A stretch of 64,000 nt of DNA. Origin: Comamonadaceae bacterium. Lineage in GTDB: Bacteria; Pseudomonadota; Gammaproteobacteria; Burkholderiales; Burkholderiaceae_C. Shown here piece by piece: positions 1-8,331 of the stretch. Position 1 is the stretch's first letter. Every line of letters begins with the position of its first letter. A model generated the notes under the pieces. That model saw nothing but the letters and a program-made list of their open reading frames with translations. It ran no database searches and was not told the origin of the DNA. The stretch lies in NCBI GenBank assembly GCA_947450765.1, contig CANFXC010000004.1, positions 30,592 to 94,591 on the forward strand. The letters are read 5' to 3'. Made by a program: the position numbers and the translations under genes.

Positions 1-1
1 G

Positions 2-214
2 CAAGGGGTGATCGCCGGTGCCGGCCTCGACGTTTATGCCGACGAACCCAACGTGCCCGAACGGCTGCGGCGTCTTGACAACGCCGTGCTGCTGCCGCAT
101 CTGGCCAGTGCCACCCACGAGACACGCCAAGCGATGGCGGACTTGGTCTTTGACAACTTGGGCAGTTACTTCCAGACTGGCCGCGTGAAGGTGGCCGTAC
201 CGACCGCCAACTAG
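2..214 (+). CDS. D-2-hydroxyacid dehydrogenase, C-terminal fragment
   Basis: This is the 3' end of a gene that begins before the window; the open frame runs in from base 2 and stops with TAG at 212-214. The visible 70 residues contain the GAGLDVYADEP motif, typical of the end of the NAD-binding domain of D-isomer-specific 2-hydroxyacid dehydrogenases (glyoxylate/hydroxypyruvate reductase type). They are followed by the LLPHLASATHETR stretch, whose His is the family's usual catalytic His. Such enzymes reduce 2-oxoacids with NAD(P)H in the cytoplasm. The exact substrate cannot be read from this fragment. It ends 91 bases before the next gene on the same strand. Confidence 0.85.
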   Translation, partial: QGVIAGAGLDVYADEPNVPERLRRLDNAVLLPHLASATHETRQAMADLVFDNLGSYFQTGRVKVAVPTAN

Positions 215-305
215 GGGTTTATACGATTGAGAAACGGCTTGGGGCTTGTACGATCAGTTTGATCAAACATCAAAAACTCACCCCCCCAAAGCCAAAGCTC
301 TCAAC

Positions 306-1229
306 ATGTCTAAAGTGATCATCACCTGCGCCGTCACGGGCGCCATCCACACGCCCTCCATGTCGCCCTACCTGCCGATCACGCCGGAGGAAATCATCGA
401 AGCCTCGGTGGGTGCAGCGGAAGCCGGTGCGGCTATCATTCATCTGCACGCGCGCGACCCGGTCACCGGCAAGCCCGATCAAACTCCAGAGGCGTTTGCC
501 AAGTTCCTGCCGCACATCAAAGCCCGAACCAATGCGGTACTCAACCTCACCAGCGGCGGGTCGCCGTACATGAAGATTGACGAGCGCATCCAACCGTCCA
601 TGCGCTTCGCGCCAGAAGTGGCGTCGCTCAACATGGGCTCGTTCAACTTCGCCTTATTCCCCATACTGGAGCGCTTCACCGAGTTCAAACACGCCTGGGA
701 GCGTGAGGCCCTAGAGGGCAGCCGGGACCTGATTTTCCGGAACACCTTCAAAGACATTGAATACGCGCTGGCAGCCTGCTCAGCCAACCAAACCCGCTTT
801 GAGTTCGAGTGCTACGACATCGGCCATCTGTACAACCTAGCCCATTTTATGGACCGCGGCTTGGTCAAGGGACCGCTGTTTGTGCAGTCTGTTTTTGGCA
901 TCTTGGGCGGCATCGGTGTGCACCCTGAGGACGTCATGCACATGCGCCGCACGGCTGACAGACTCTTTGGCAAAGAATACCAATGGTCAGTGCTGGGCGC
1001 TGGAAAAAACCAACTGCGCATTGCAGCCATGAGCGCAGCCATGGGCGGCCATGTACGCGTGGGCCTTGAAGACAGCTTATGGCTGGGCAAAGGCACGCTG
1101 GCCAAAAGCAATGCTGAGCAAGTCAGGCAGGTGCGGCAGATCATCGAAGGCTTAGGCCATGAGATCGCCACGCCGGATGAAGCGCGGCAAATGCTGCAAC
1201 TCAAAGGCGCAGAAAATGTGCGCTTTTAA
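306..1229 (+). CDS. BKACE family (DUF849) beta-keto acid cleavage enzyme
   Basis: A 307-residue protein of the DUF849/BKACE family, zinc enzymes that condense a beta-keto acid with acetyl-CoA and cleave it to acetoacetate and a new acyl-CoA. The metal-binding HLHARDP motif lies about 45 residues in, and the N-terminus (KVIITCAVTGA) is typical of the family. I chose the ATG at 306 because the frame upstream of it, back to a GTG at 246, has no family character. The substrate is unknown; 3-keto-5-aminohexanoate, dehydrocarnitine and beta-ketoadipate are among the family's possibilities. Its TAA overlaps the stop codon of the convergent GntR gene by four bases (1226-1229). Confidence 0.9.
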   Translation: MSKVIITCAVTGAIHTPSMSPYLPITPEEIIEASVGAAEAGAAIIHLHARDPVTGKPDQTPEAFAKFLPHIKARTNAVLNLTSGGSPYMKIDERIQPSMRFAPEVASLNMGSFNFALFPILERFTEFKHAWEREALEGSRDLIFRNTFKDIEYALAACSANQTRFEFECYDIGHLYNLAHFMDRGLVKGPLFVQSVFGILGGIGVHPEDVMHMRRTADRLFGKEYQWSVLGAGKNQLRIAAMSAAMGGHVRVGLEDSLWLGKGTLAKSNAEQVRQVRQIIEGLGHEIATPDEARQMLQLKGAENVRF

Positions 1230-1921
1230 GCCCAGTCACCGGCCAATCCCCGAGCTTCCCTGATGGTCTGCGCCGCGACAGAGATGTCCACCAAGATGGC
1301 TTGGCGTAAGCCTTCCTTGTCTTTCTTTTCAAGGCTCTTGATCATCAAGGCATGTAAGCGGCGTGAGTCTGCAAAGTCCATGTCGCCCAAGCCAAAACGA
1401 ATCAACGGCCCGGCTCGCACCCACAGTTTTTCAATGATCGACAGTACAAAGCTGCTGGCGCCAAGTTGGTAAATCAAAAAATGAAACCGGAAGTTCGCAT
1501 TCAGGTAGGCGTCCGGATCGGTCTCGCTGCGCATGGCCGCCTCCATCTGTTTCAGATCGGCAATGTGTGCCGGCAAGATGCGTTCAACCGCCTGAACCGC
1601 TGCCAAGCATTCAATGTGGCAACGCAGCTCGGTGAGCTCATCAAAGTCTTGCCGCGACAAGCGCGGAACGATCACCGTGCGATTCGCGCGCAGTTCCAGC
1701 GCGCCTTCAGCAATCAGTCGGTTCATGGCTTCTCTGGCTGGCATCACGCTAGCCCCCAGCATGGTCGAAATGGCCTTGACCGTCACCGCTTGACCCGGCT
1801 GGAAATTCCCATTCATCAACGCATTGCGCACCGACTGCGTCACCTGCTCACGCAGGGTGATGTTCGCAACGGGCTTGAGGACGGGCAACGCGGCACCGTC
1901 AATCGACTGGTTTTTTCTCAT
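1226..1921 (-). CDS. GntR/FadR-family (FCD) transcriptional regulator
   Basis: A 231-residue cytoplasmic regulator. Residues about 20-80 form a winged helix typical of GntR proteins (LREQVTQSVRNAL, then a GQAV...MPAREAMNRL region). The rest is an all-helical FCD-type ligand domain carrying HIECLAAVQ and NFRFHFLIY motifs, which supply metal/carboxylate-binding residues in this family. FCD regulators usually sense small organic acids. The ATG at 1921 is used because the frame upstream is low-complexity. It is divergent from the SDR gene at 1992, so the 70 bases between them probably hold its operator, and the SDR–Bug–E1 genes are its likely targets (inference). Confidence 0.88.
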   Translation of the reverse strand: MRKNQSIDGAALPVLKPVANITLREQVTQSVRNALMNGNFQPGQAVTVKAISTMLGASVMPAREAMNRLIAEGALELRANRTVIVPRLSRQDFDELTELRCHIECLAAVQAVERILPAHIADLKQMEAAMRSETDPDAYLNANFRFHFLIYQLGASSFVLSIIEKLWVRAGPLIRFGLGDMDFADSRRLHALMIKSLEKKDKEGLRQAILVDISVAAQTIREARGLAGDWA

Positions 1922-1991
1922 GAGCGGCAGAAGATAGCACGCTTCGCCCAGCACTAGAACACAGCAACCACCACCCCCAAAGGAAAACAAA

Positions 1992-2753
1992 ATGACGCCA
2001 AGCAACAAACCCACAGCCATCATCACCGGTGGCAGCCGCGGTATCGGACGCGCTACCTGCGTGACGCTGGCCAAACAAGGCTGGAACATTGCGTTCAGCT
2101 ATGTCAGCAACCAAGCTGCCGCGCAAGAGACTGTGGCGCTGATAGAAGCTGCAGGCGGACAAGCACTGGCATTCAAGGCCAACGCGGCCGACCGCGAAGC
2201 CATCAAGCAACTCTTCGCGGCCAGCTTCAAGACCTTCGGCAGGCTGGATGCTTTGGTTAACAACGCCGGCATTGTGGGCGAACTGCGCTCTATCTTCGAC
2301 GCTGATGACGCGCATCTGACAGATGTTTTCCGAACCAATGTGCTGAGCTACTTTTTCTGCGCCAGTGAGGCTGCACGTCTGATGTCAACCCAGCGTGGCG
2401 GCAAGGGAGGCAGCATCGTCAACATGTCCTCTGCAGCGGCACGCCTCGGCGGAATGCCTCAAGAAGCGCATTACGCGGCGTCCAAGGGCGCTATTGACAG
2501 CTTCACCCTGGCGCTGGCTAAGGAACTCGCGCCCCACGGCATTCGCGTCAACGCGGTGCGGCCAGGGCTCATCAGCACCACCATCCACGACGCCCACGGC
2601 GGCTTGGCGCTGATCAATAAGATCGGTCCCGCCCTGGTGCCGCTGGGCCGGGTCGGCTCGGCCGAAGAGGTCGCCGAAGTCATTGCATTTCTCGCCGGCC
2701 CCCTCTCAAGTTACATGCATGGAGCGTTGGTTGACGTGTCTGGCGGACGCTGA
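1992..2753 (+). CDS. SDR family NAD(P)-dependent oxidoreductase
   Basis: A 253-residue classical short-chain dehydrogenase. The cofactor motif TGGSRGIG lies near residue 12, NNAG near 88, and the catalytic Ser and YxxxK (YAASK) near 145-160. An AAGG Shine-Dalgarno sits about 8 bases before the ATG. Members oxidise alcohols or reduce ketones; FabG-like similarity alone does not fix the substrate. It is the first gene of a forward run with a Bug receptor and two E1 dehydrogenase subunits, so it may process a hydroxy acid or diol whose keto product enters that dehydrogenase (inference). Confidence 0.92.
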   Translation: MTPSNKPTAIITGGSRGIGRATCVTLAKQGWNIAFSYVSNQAAAQETVALIEAAGGQALAFKANAADREAIKQLFAASFKTFGRLDALVNNAGIVGELRSIFDADDAHLTDVFRTNVLSYFFCASEAARLMSTQRGGKGGSIVNMSSAAARLGGMPQEAHYAASKGAIDSFTLALAKELAPHGIRVNAVRPGLISTTIHDAHGGLALINKIGPALVPLGRVGSAEEVAEVIAFLAGPLSSYMHGALVDVSGGR

Positions 2754-2799
2754 TCAACTTTATTTTTGCAAGACCGCCACAACGACAGGAGACAAAAAA

Positions 2800-3789
2800 A
2801 TGATGAAACGCCGAACCCTGCTGAGTGCCACGGCTGCTGCCGCAACGGCTTTGGTGCTGCCTGCAGCCCTGAGCCAGACCAGCGCCTATCCGAACAAAAC
2901 CATCAAGATGATCGTGCCTTATGCGGCCGGGATTTCGCCAGACATCGTCGCACGTTTGATTGGCAACAAACTGGGGCTCGCTTTGGGCCAAGCCATCATC
3001 ATTGACAACCGGCCAGGCGCTGGCGGCATGATCGGTGCTGAGTTTGCTGCGGCCGCACCGGGTGATGGCTACAACCTGTTCTTCACAGTCAAAGGGGTCA
3101 TGGCGATTGCGCCGCATCTGTACCCGAATGCCAAGTACAACGCGCTGAAAGACTTCAAGGCGATTTCGCAAATATTGCTGGTGCCGCACATCATCACCGC
3201 AACCCCCAACGCGCCGTACAACAACCTCAAAGAAATGGTCGAGTACGCCAAAAAAAATCCGGACAAGATCAATTACGCATCAGCCGGCGTGGGTTCACAA
3301 CCGCACGTCGCACTCGAAGCCTGGGCCAAGCGCATGGGCATCAAGCTCAACCACATCCCCTACAAATCCAACCCCGGCCCGGATGTGATGAGTGGCGTTG
3401 TCGACATCTACCTCGAAGCCTCGACCACGGCCATCCCGTCGATTCAAGCCGGGAAAATAAAAGCCTTGGCGGTCTCAGGGAGCGAACGCATTCCGACCCT
3501 GCCGAATGTGCCCACGGTGACGGAGTACGGCGGCAACCTCGATCCCAATGGCGTCATTGGCAATTCGTGGCACGGCATTTACACGCCGGCCAGCACGCCA
3601 GATGACATCGTCAACAAGCTCAACACCGAGATCGTCAAAATCGTCAACATGCCCGAGATACAGGCCCGGCTGCGCTTTTTGGGGCTGACCCCAACTGGCA
3701 CCAATGCGTCGACTCTGACCAGCGGTGCGGCGTCTGATTACGCCTATTGGGGTGCCTTGATCAAAGAGCTCGGCATCACGGTCGAATGA
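2800..3789 (+). CDS. Bug/TctC-family tripartite tricarboxylate receptor
   Basis: A 329-residue periplasmic solute receptor. It has a Tat-like/Sec signal (MMKRRTLLSA, cleavage near ALSQT), then the Bug signature YPNKTIKMIVPYAAG, an IIDNRPGAGG loop and the GDGYNLFF segment. In place of the usual Gly-Gly, the first loop reads AAGISPDIVARL. Bug proteins clamp a carboxylate and hand it to TctAB. The ATG at 2800 has an AGGAGA Shine-Dalgarno 7 bases upstream; ATG 2803 is an alternative. It sits 46 bases after the SDR gene and 13 before E1 alpha, and the tctBA pair at 6215 is its probable membrane partner. Confidence 0.93.
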   Translation: MMKRRTLLSATAAAATALVLPAALSQTSAYPNKTIKMIVPYAAGISPDIVARLIGNKLGLALGQAIIIDNRPGAGGMIGAEFAAAAPGDGYNLFFTVKGVMAIAPHLYPNAKYNALKDFKAISQILLVPHIITATPNAPYNNLKEMVEYAKKNPDKINYASAGVGSQPHVALEAWAKRMGIKLNHIPYKSNPGPDVMSGVVDIYLEASTTAIPSIQAGKIKALAVSGSERIPTLPNVPTVTEYGGNLDPNGVIGNSWHGIYTPASTPDDIVNKLNTEIVKIVNMPEIQARLRFLGLTPTGTNASTLTSGAASDYAYWGALIKELGITVE

Positions 3790-3802
3790 AAGAGAGTCTT
3801 TG

Positions 3803-4798
3803 ATGAGCGATCAACCCATGGTGACAGCCGATCAAAAAACCGACGCAGTGCTCAAAATGCTGCGCACCATGCGGCTGATACGCGACTTCGAAGAGGCTGC
3901 GGGCAAGGCCTTGCAAGACGGTCATGTCCGCGGCTCGGTGCACCAGTACACCGGGCAAGAAGCCATTGCCACCGGCGTTTGCCATCACCTGCATCAGCAT
4001 GACTATGTCTCAAGTCACCACCGCGGTCATGGCCACGCCATTGCCAAAGGCGTGTCGATAGCGCGGATGATGCGCGAACTGTTCGGTCGCCAAGGCGGAA
4101 CCTCGAACGGCAAAGGCGGCTCCATGCACATCGCTGATTTTTCGCTCGGCATGCTGGGGGCCAACGGTGTTGTACCCGATGGTGTGACCATTGCAGTGGG
4201 CGCGGCGCAGGCACTTAAAATGCAGGGACGCCCCGGCGTGGTGGTGGCCTTTTTTGGCGACGGGGCCATGAACCGTGGACCTTTGTTTGAAGCCTTTAAC
4301 TGGGCCAAGCTATTTGATTTGCCAGTGCTGTTTGTCTGCGAGGACAACGGCTATTCAGTCACCCTGCAAACCCGCAGCGTCACCGCCGGGCCACCGGCCA
4401 TTGAGCGGGTGCAGGCCTTTGGCATTCCAACCGTGTCAATCAATGGCAACAATGTGCAGACGGTTGAGAAAGCTGCCGGCGACTTGATCGAGCGCGTCCG
4501 CGCCGGCGGCGGACCGTGTTTTTTACACGCCACCACGTATCGCTGGTACGGACACCTGGCTTATGACAAGGGGCTTTACCGGGACCCGGCCGAAGTAGCG
4601 CAGGCCAAACAAGATGACTGCATATTGCACGCTGAAAACTGGTTGCTGTCACACAGCGTGAGCGCACATCAATTGGATCAACTGAGAGTTGAATCGCTGG
4701 CGCAAGTCGAGGCGGCCGTGACAGAAGCGCTTGACGCACCCTGGCCCGACGCGGCCAGCGCCTTCACTGATGTGCAAGACCTCGGGGGTGCAGCATGA
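3803..4798 (+). CDS. Thiamine-diphosphate-dependent dehydrogenase E1, alpha subunit (PDH/acetoin type)
   Basis: A 331-residue E1 alpha subunit. The thiamine-diphosphate/Mg motif GDGAMNRG is followed about 30 residues later by CEDNGYSV, and the phosphorylation-loop-like HATTYRWYGH segment is present. The alpha/beta heterotetramer decarboxylates a 2-oxoacid or cleaves acetoin and passes the acyl group to a lipoyl E2. Length and motifs resemble AcoA (acetoin) more than housekeeping PdhA, but I cannot tell them apart. The ATG at 3803 is preferred to the TTG just before it. The stop overlaps the beta-subunit start by four bases, so translation is coupled. No E2 or E3 gene follows. Confidence 0.9.
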   Translation: MSDQPMVTADQKTDAVLKMLRTMRLIRDFEEAAGKALQDGHVRGSVHQYTGQEAIATGVCHHLHQHDYVSSHHRGHGHAIAKGVSIARMMRELFGRQGGTSNGKGGSMHIADFSLGMLGANGVVPDGVTIAVGAAQALKMQGRPGVVVAFFGDGAMNRGPLFEAFNWAKLFDLPVLFVCEDNGYSVTLQTRSVTAGPPAIERVQAFGIPTVSINGNNVQTVEKAAGDLIERVRAGGGPCFLHATTYRWYGHLAYDKGLYRDPAEVAQAKQDDCILHAENWLLSHSVSAHQLDQLRVESLAQVEAAVTEALDAPWPDAASAFTDVQDLGGAA

Positions 4799-5769
4799 GC
4801 ATGATGACGTATGCAGAAGCCGGCTGCCTGGCGCTGGCTCAAGAAATGGAGCGAGACGCTAAGGTCTGGGCGCTGGGTGAAGATGTGGGGCCTGAAGGCG
4901 GTGTAGCGGGCCAGTACCGTGGGCTGCTCAAACGCTTTGGCCCGCAACGCATTGTCGACACGCCGATTTCGGAGTCCATGATCATGGCGGCAGCCATTGG
5001 CTCGTCGTTGCTGGGCATGCGCCCCGTTGCCGAACTTCGCTATGCCGACTTCGCCCTGTGCGCAGCCGATGAAATCATCAACCAAGCGGCCAAGGCCCGC
5101 TATATGCAAGGTGGGCAGGTACGCGTGCCGATCGTCATACGCCAACCCATCGGCATGCGTTGGGGCATGGCCGCGCAGCATTCTCAGAGCAACGAGAACC
5201 TATGGATCGGCACGCCGGGTTTGGTGGTGGTGGCACCGTCTACCGCCGCCGACAACCACGGCCTTTTAAAAGCGGCCATTCGCTCTGACGACCCTGTTGT
5301 CTACATGGAACACAAAGAGCTCTGGCTGGTTCAGGGTGACGTAGACGTGCAAGCAGAACCGATTGAAATCGGCAAAGCCGCCATACGGCGCGAAGGCCGG
5401 GATGTGACCTTGGTCAGCTGGTCCAGCACCGTCACCAGCTGCTTGAGCGCGGCCGACGCACTCGCGCTCGACGGCATTGAGGCGGAAGTAATTGACCTGC
5501 GCACACTCTGGCCCTGGGACCGCAAGACCGTCTTCGCATCGATCGAAAAAACCGGCCGTGTGGTGGTCGCCCATGAATCGACGCGCGTCGGTGGCTTTGG
5601 CGGCGAGTTGCTGGCCGAGATCGCTGAGGCCTTTTTTGGCCAACTCACCGCCAAGCCAACACGGCTTGGGTCGCCGCGCATTCCAGTGCCCTACTCACTT
5701 CCGCTGGAAGACTTGTGCCGCGTGACATCGGCGCACATTGCTGAGGCAACACGCCGTCTATTCGCCTGA
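4795..5769 (+). CDS. Thiamine-diphosphate-dependent dehydrogenase E1, beta subunit (PDH/acetoin type)
   Basis: A 324-residue partner of the preceding alpha subunit. It has the transketolase-like pyrimidine domain (GEDVGPEGG near residue 25, DTPISE, ELRYADF) and the C-terminal transketolase domain (VIDLRTLWPWD, then HESTRVGGFG). Together the two chains form the active site, with ThDP bound at their interface. It overlaps the alpha gene by ATGA at 4795-4798. The run then breaks for 445 bases before tctB. The absence of E2/E3 next door means it must borrow those components from elsewhere in the genome or use another acceptor (inference). Confidence 0.9.
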   Translation: MSMMTYAEAGCLALAQEMERDAKVWALGEDVGPEGGVAGQYRGLLKRFGPQRIVDTPISESMIMAAAIGSSLLGMRPVAELRYADFALCAADEIINQAAKARYMQGGQVRVPIVIRQPIGMRWGMAAQHSQSNENLWIGTPGLVVVAPSTAADNHGLLKAAIRSDDPVVYMEHKELWLVQGDVDVQAEPIEIGKAAIRREGRDVTLVSWSSTVTSCLSAADALALDGIEAEVIDLRTLWPWDRKTVFASIEKTGRVVVAHESTRVGGFGGELLAEIAEAFFGQLTAKPTRLGSPRIPVPYSLPLEDLCRVTSAHIAEATRRLFA

Positions 5770-6214
5770 AACGCCTCCCAAGACGGACAACATCGCGTAC
5801 CAATTCATCCGTTAGAGAGTCGATTTAGGTCATTTCAGTCGCGCAAAGACTAGGGTATTCCATTAGTAATAAGAGCTTTATTTGATATTTAAAATACCAA
5901 ATAGGTGCACAATGCAATGAGAAATAGAGCAACTTTGCTCTAGTTGCCATGGCTTTCACAGCTTGGCCACCCTGGACTCCAACCCAACTTAGACTGGCTC
6001 GGCACGACCTCACCGACCGAGCCAGACTTTACGCCCGGGTTTTTGGGTCGAACGGATCTGAATCAACTGCTGGCAGTGATTGAAACCTTCGCAAGAAGGT
6101 GACCTATCAATCCAACATACAAGCTTTGCAACTGAACAGTCACCAACTTCGGTCGGTCGACACAGTGGAACATTGCACACGCAACCACTTTCTAAAAAAC
6201 TCGAAAGGTAAATT
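5770..6214. other. 445-base intergenic region with two imperfect palindromes
   Basis: No gene is supported here. The region is AT-richer than its surroundings. It carries an imperfect palindrome at 5880-5902 (two 11-base arms around one base, one mismatched pair) and a second at 5991-6028 (12-base arms, one mismatch, 14-base loop). Neither is followed by a T-run, so they look more like operators or RNA structures than terminators. The promoter of the downstream tctBA pair should be in this interval. Confidence 0.5.
5880..5902. promoter_or_regulatory. Imperfect AT-rich palindrome, candidate operator
   Basis: Two 11-base arms (ATTTGATATTT and AAATACCAAAT) flank a single A and pair with one mismatch. 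It lies about 110 bases after the E1 beta stop and 313 before tctB. The symmetry and position suggest a regulator site, but no regulator can be assigned. Confidence 0.35.
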
Positions 6215-6703
6215 TTGCAAATCAAAAGTCAAGTGGATTTTTATTCAGGACTGGTTTTTTTCGTGATGGGCATCGCGTTCGCATGGGGCGCGACCAACTA
6301 CAACATCGGCGACGGCGCCCGCATGGGCCCTGGTTACTTTCCACTTCTGCTCGGCATAGTCATGGCTCTGGTTGGCGTTCTGGTCAGCGTCAAAGCACTG
6401 CTGGGCGACTACCTCGAGGGCGACAAAGTCGGCGCAATCGCATGGCGACCGCTGGGCTACATCATCGCTGCCAACTTCGTGTTTGGCCTGTTGCTGGCGG
6501 GCATGCGCAGCATCTCGCTGCCAGCTTTCGGCTTGATCATTGCCATTTATGCCTTGACCTTCATTGCCAGCATGGCTCAGGCCGACTGGAAATTTGTCAG
6601 AACCTTCGCCTTAGCAACCGCCTTGGCCGTTGGCAGTTATCTGGTGTTTGTCATGGCACTGGCGCTTCAGTTCCCGGTGTGGCCTGACTTCATCACCGGT
6701 TAA
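6215..6703 (+). CDS. tctB: Tripartite tricarboxylate transporter, small membrane subunit TctB
   Basis: A 162-residue protein with four predicted membrane segments. It begins MQIKSQVDFYSGLVFF and carries GARMGPGYFP, the conserved TctB signature. TctB is the small integral membrane subunit of the TTT transporters, which use ion gradients and a periplasmic Bug receptor. I place the start at the TTG at 6215 because the family's N-terminal DFxSG motif would otherwise be lost; a GAAAGG Shine-Dalgarno sits 6-8 bases upstream. It is followed 11 bases later by tctA. Confidence 0.9.
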   Translation: MQIKSQVDFYSGLVFFVMGIAFAWGATNYNIGDGARMGPGYFPLLLGIVMALVGVLVSVKALLGDYLEGDKVGAIAWRPLGYIIAANFVFGLLLAGMRSISLPAFGLIIAIYALTFIASMAQADWKFVRTFALATALAVGSYLVFVMALALQFPVWPDFITG

Positions 6704-6714
6704 GGAAAATAAAA

Positions 6715-8226
6715 ATGGATCTGATTACAAATTTATCTTTGGGTTTTAGCGTTGCCTTCACGCCTGTCAACCTGACTTACGCCTTGGTCGGCTGCCTGCT
6801 GGGCACATTGATCGGCGTGCTGCCGGGCATTGGCCCCGCCGCCACCATCGCCATGCTGCTGCCTGCCACCTACGCGCTGCCACCTGTGTCCGCGCTGATC
6901 ATGTTGGCCGGTATTTATTACGGCTCACAGTACGGTGGCTCAACCACCGCCATTTTGGTGAACCTACCGGGGGAATCGTCGTCTGTCGTGACCGTGATTG
7001 ATGGTTATCAGATGGCCAAAAAAGGGCGTGCCGGGCAAGCATTGTCTGCCGCCGGCTTGGGATCTTTCTTTGCCGGTTGCGTCGGTACTGTGCTGATCGC
7101 CGCCTTTGCACCACCATTGACCGAACTGGCTTTCAAGTTTGGCCCTGCCGAATACTTTTCATTGATGACTTTAGGTCTGATTGGTGCCGTGGTCCTGGCC
7201 TCAGGCTCGCTACTCAAAGCGGTTGGCATGATTTTCCTAGGTCTGCTGATCGGTCTGGTCGGCACCGACGTGAACTCGGGTGTGGCGCGTTACAGCTTTG
7301 ATATTCCTGAGTTGACCGACGGCATTGGCTTTGTAGCGATTGCCATGGGCATTTTTGGGTATGGGGAGATCATCAGCAACTTGGCACAACGTGAAGTTCA
7401 ACGCGAAGTGTTCAACGTCAAGGTCACGGGTATGTACCCCACCAAGCAAGACTGGAAGGACATGACGCCTGCCGTCTTGCGTGGTACGGTACTGGGATGT
7501 GTTCTCGGCATCTTGCCAGGGGCAGGCGCCACGCTGGCGGCTTTTGCGGCTTACACCATTGAGAAAAAGGTCAAAGGCCGGGTCGGCGAAGTGGCATTCG
7601 GTCAAGGCAATATTCGCGGTGTAGCCGGTCCTGAGGCCGCGAACAATGCCGCGGCACAGACGTCATTCATTCCGCTGTTGACACTGGGCATTCCATCAAC
7701 CGTCACGATGGCGCTGATGGTGGGCGCGATGACGATTCACAACATCCAGCCCGGCCCGCAGGTCATGACCAGCAACCCAGAACTGTTCTGGGGTCTGATT
7801 GCCTCGATGTGGATTGGCAACGCGATGCTGATCATCTTGAACCTGCCGATGATCGGCATCTGGATCAAGCTACTGACGGTGCCTTACCGCTACTTGTTCC
7901 CGTCGATTGTGTTGTTCTGCGCGGTCGGTGTTTACTCGACCAACAACAATACTTGGGACATCTGGATCGTGGGTGTGTTCGGCATCATTGGCTATGTCTT
8001 CAACAAGCTGCGCATGGAACCAGCCCCGTTGTTACTGGGTCTGATCCTCGGCCCCATGATGGAAGAAAACCTGCGTCGCGCGCTGCTGTTGTCACGCGGC
8101 GACTGGTCCACCTTCATCACCCGTCCGCTGTCTGCCGGCTTGCTGCTGGTTTGCGTGCTGCTGCTGATGGTTGTATTGTTGCCGGCAGTGAAGAAACAAC
8201 GCGCTGAGGCCTTTGTCGAAGAATAA
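6715..8226 (+). CDS. tctA: Tripartite tricarboxylate transporter, large membrane subunit TctA
   Basis: A 503-residue, roughly 12-helix transporter subunit. It has the TctA signature LIGVLPGIGPAATIA near residue 37 and the matching inverted-repeat motif LGILPGAGATLAAFAAY near 263, which build the substrate site. A GIYYGSQYGGSTTAIL segment near 68 is also typical. It works with TctB and a Bug receptor to import a carboxylate; the receptor at 2800 is the nearest. A strong hairpin terminator follows 16 bases after the stop. Confidence 0.95.
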   Translation: MDLITNLSLGFSVAFTPVNLTYALVGCLLGTLIGVLPGIGPAATIAMLLPATYALPPVSALIMLAGIYYGSQYGGSTTAILVNLPGESSSVVTVIDGYQMAKKGRAGQALSAAGLGSFFAGCVGTVLIAAFAPPLTELAFKFGPAEYFSLMTLGLIGAVVLASGSLLKAVGMIFLGLLIGLVGTDVNSGVARYSFDIPELTDGIGFVAIAMGIFGYGEIISNLAQREVQREVFNVKVTGMYPTKQDWKDMTPAVLRGTVLGCVLGILPGAGATLAAFAAYTIEKKVKGRVGEVAFGQGNIRGVAGPEAANNAAAQTSFIPLLTLGIPSTVTMALMVGAMTIHNIQPGPQVMTSNPELFWGLIASMWIGNAMLIILNLPMIGIWIKLLTVPYRYLFPSIVLFCAVGVYSTNNNTWDIWIVGVFGIIGYVFNKLRMEPAPLLLGLILGPMMEENLRRALLLSRGDWSTFITRPLSAGLLLVCVLLLMVVLLPAVKKQRAEAFVEE

Positions 8227-8241
8227 TATTTTTCAATGCCT

Positions 8242-8280
8242 AAAAAGAGCGCCCCCAGTGAACTGAGGCGCTCTTTTTTT
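8242..8280. terminator. Bidirectional Rho-independent terminator
   Basis: An AGAGCGCC/GGCGCTCT stem (8246-8253 with 8267-8274) encloses a smaller CAGT/ACTG stem. It has an A-run on the left and a run of seven or more Ts on the right, so it can end both tctA (+) and the convergent chitinase-like gene (-). Confidence 0.92.
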
Positions 8281-8331
8281 GGCCCTATTTAACGACACAC
8301 AGCCGCTTCTGGCAGCGGAATTGTAGGCACC

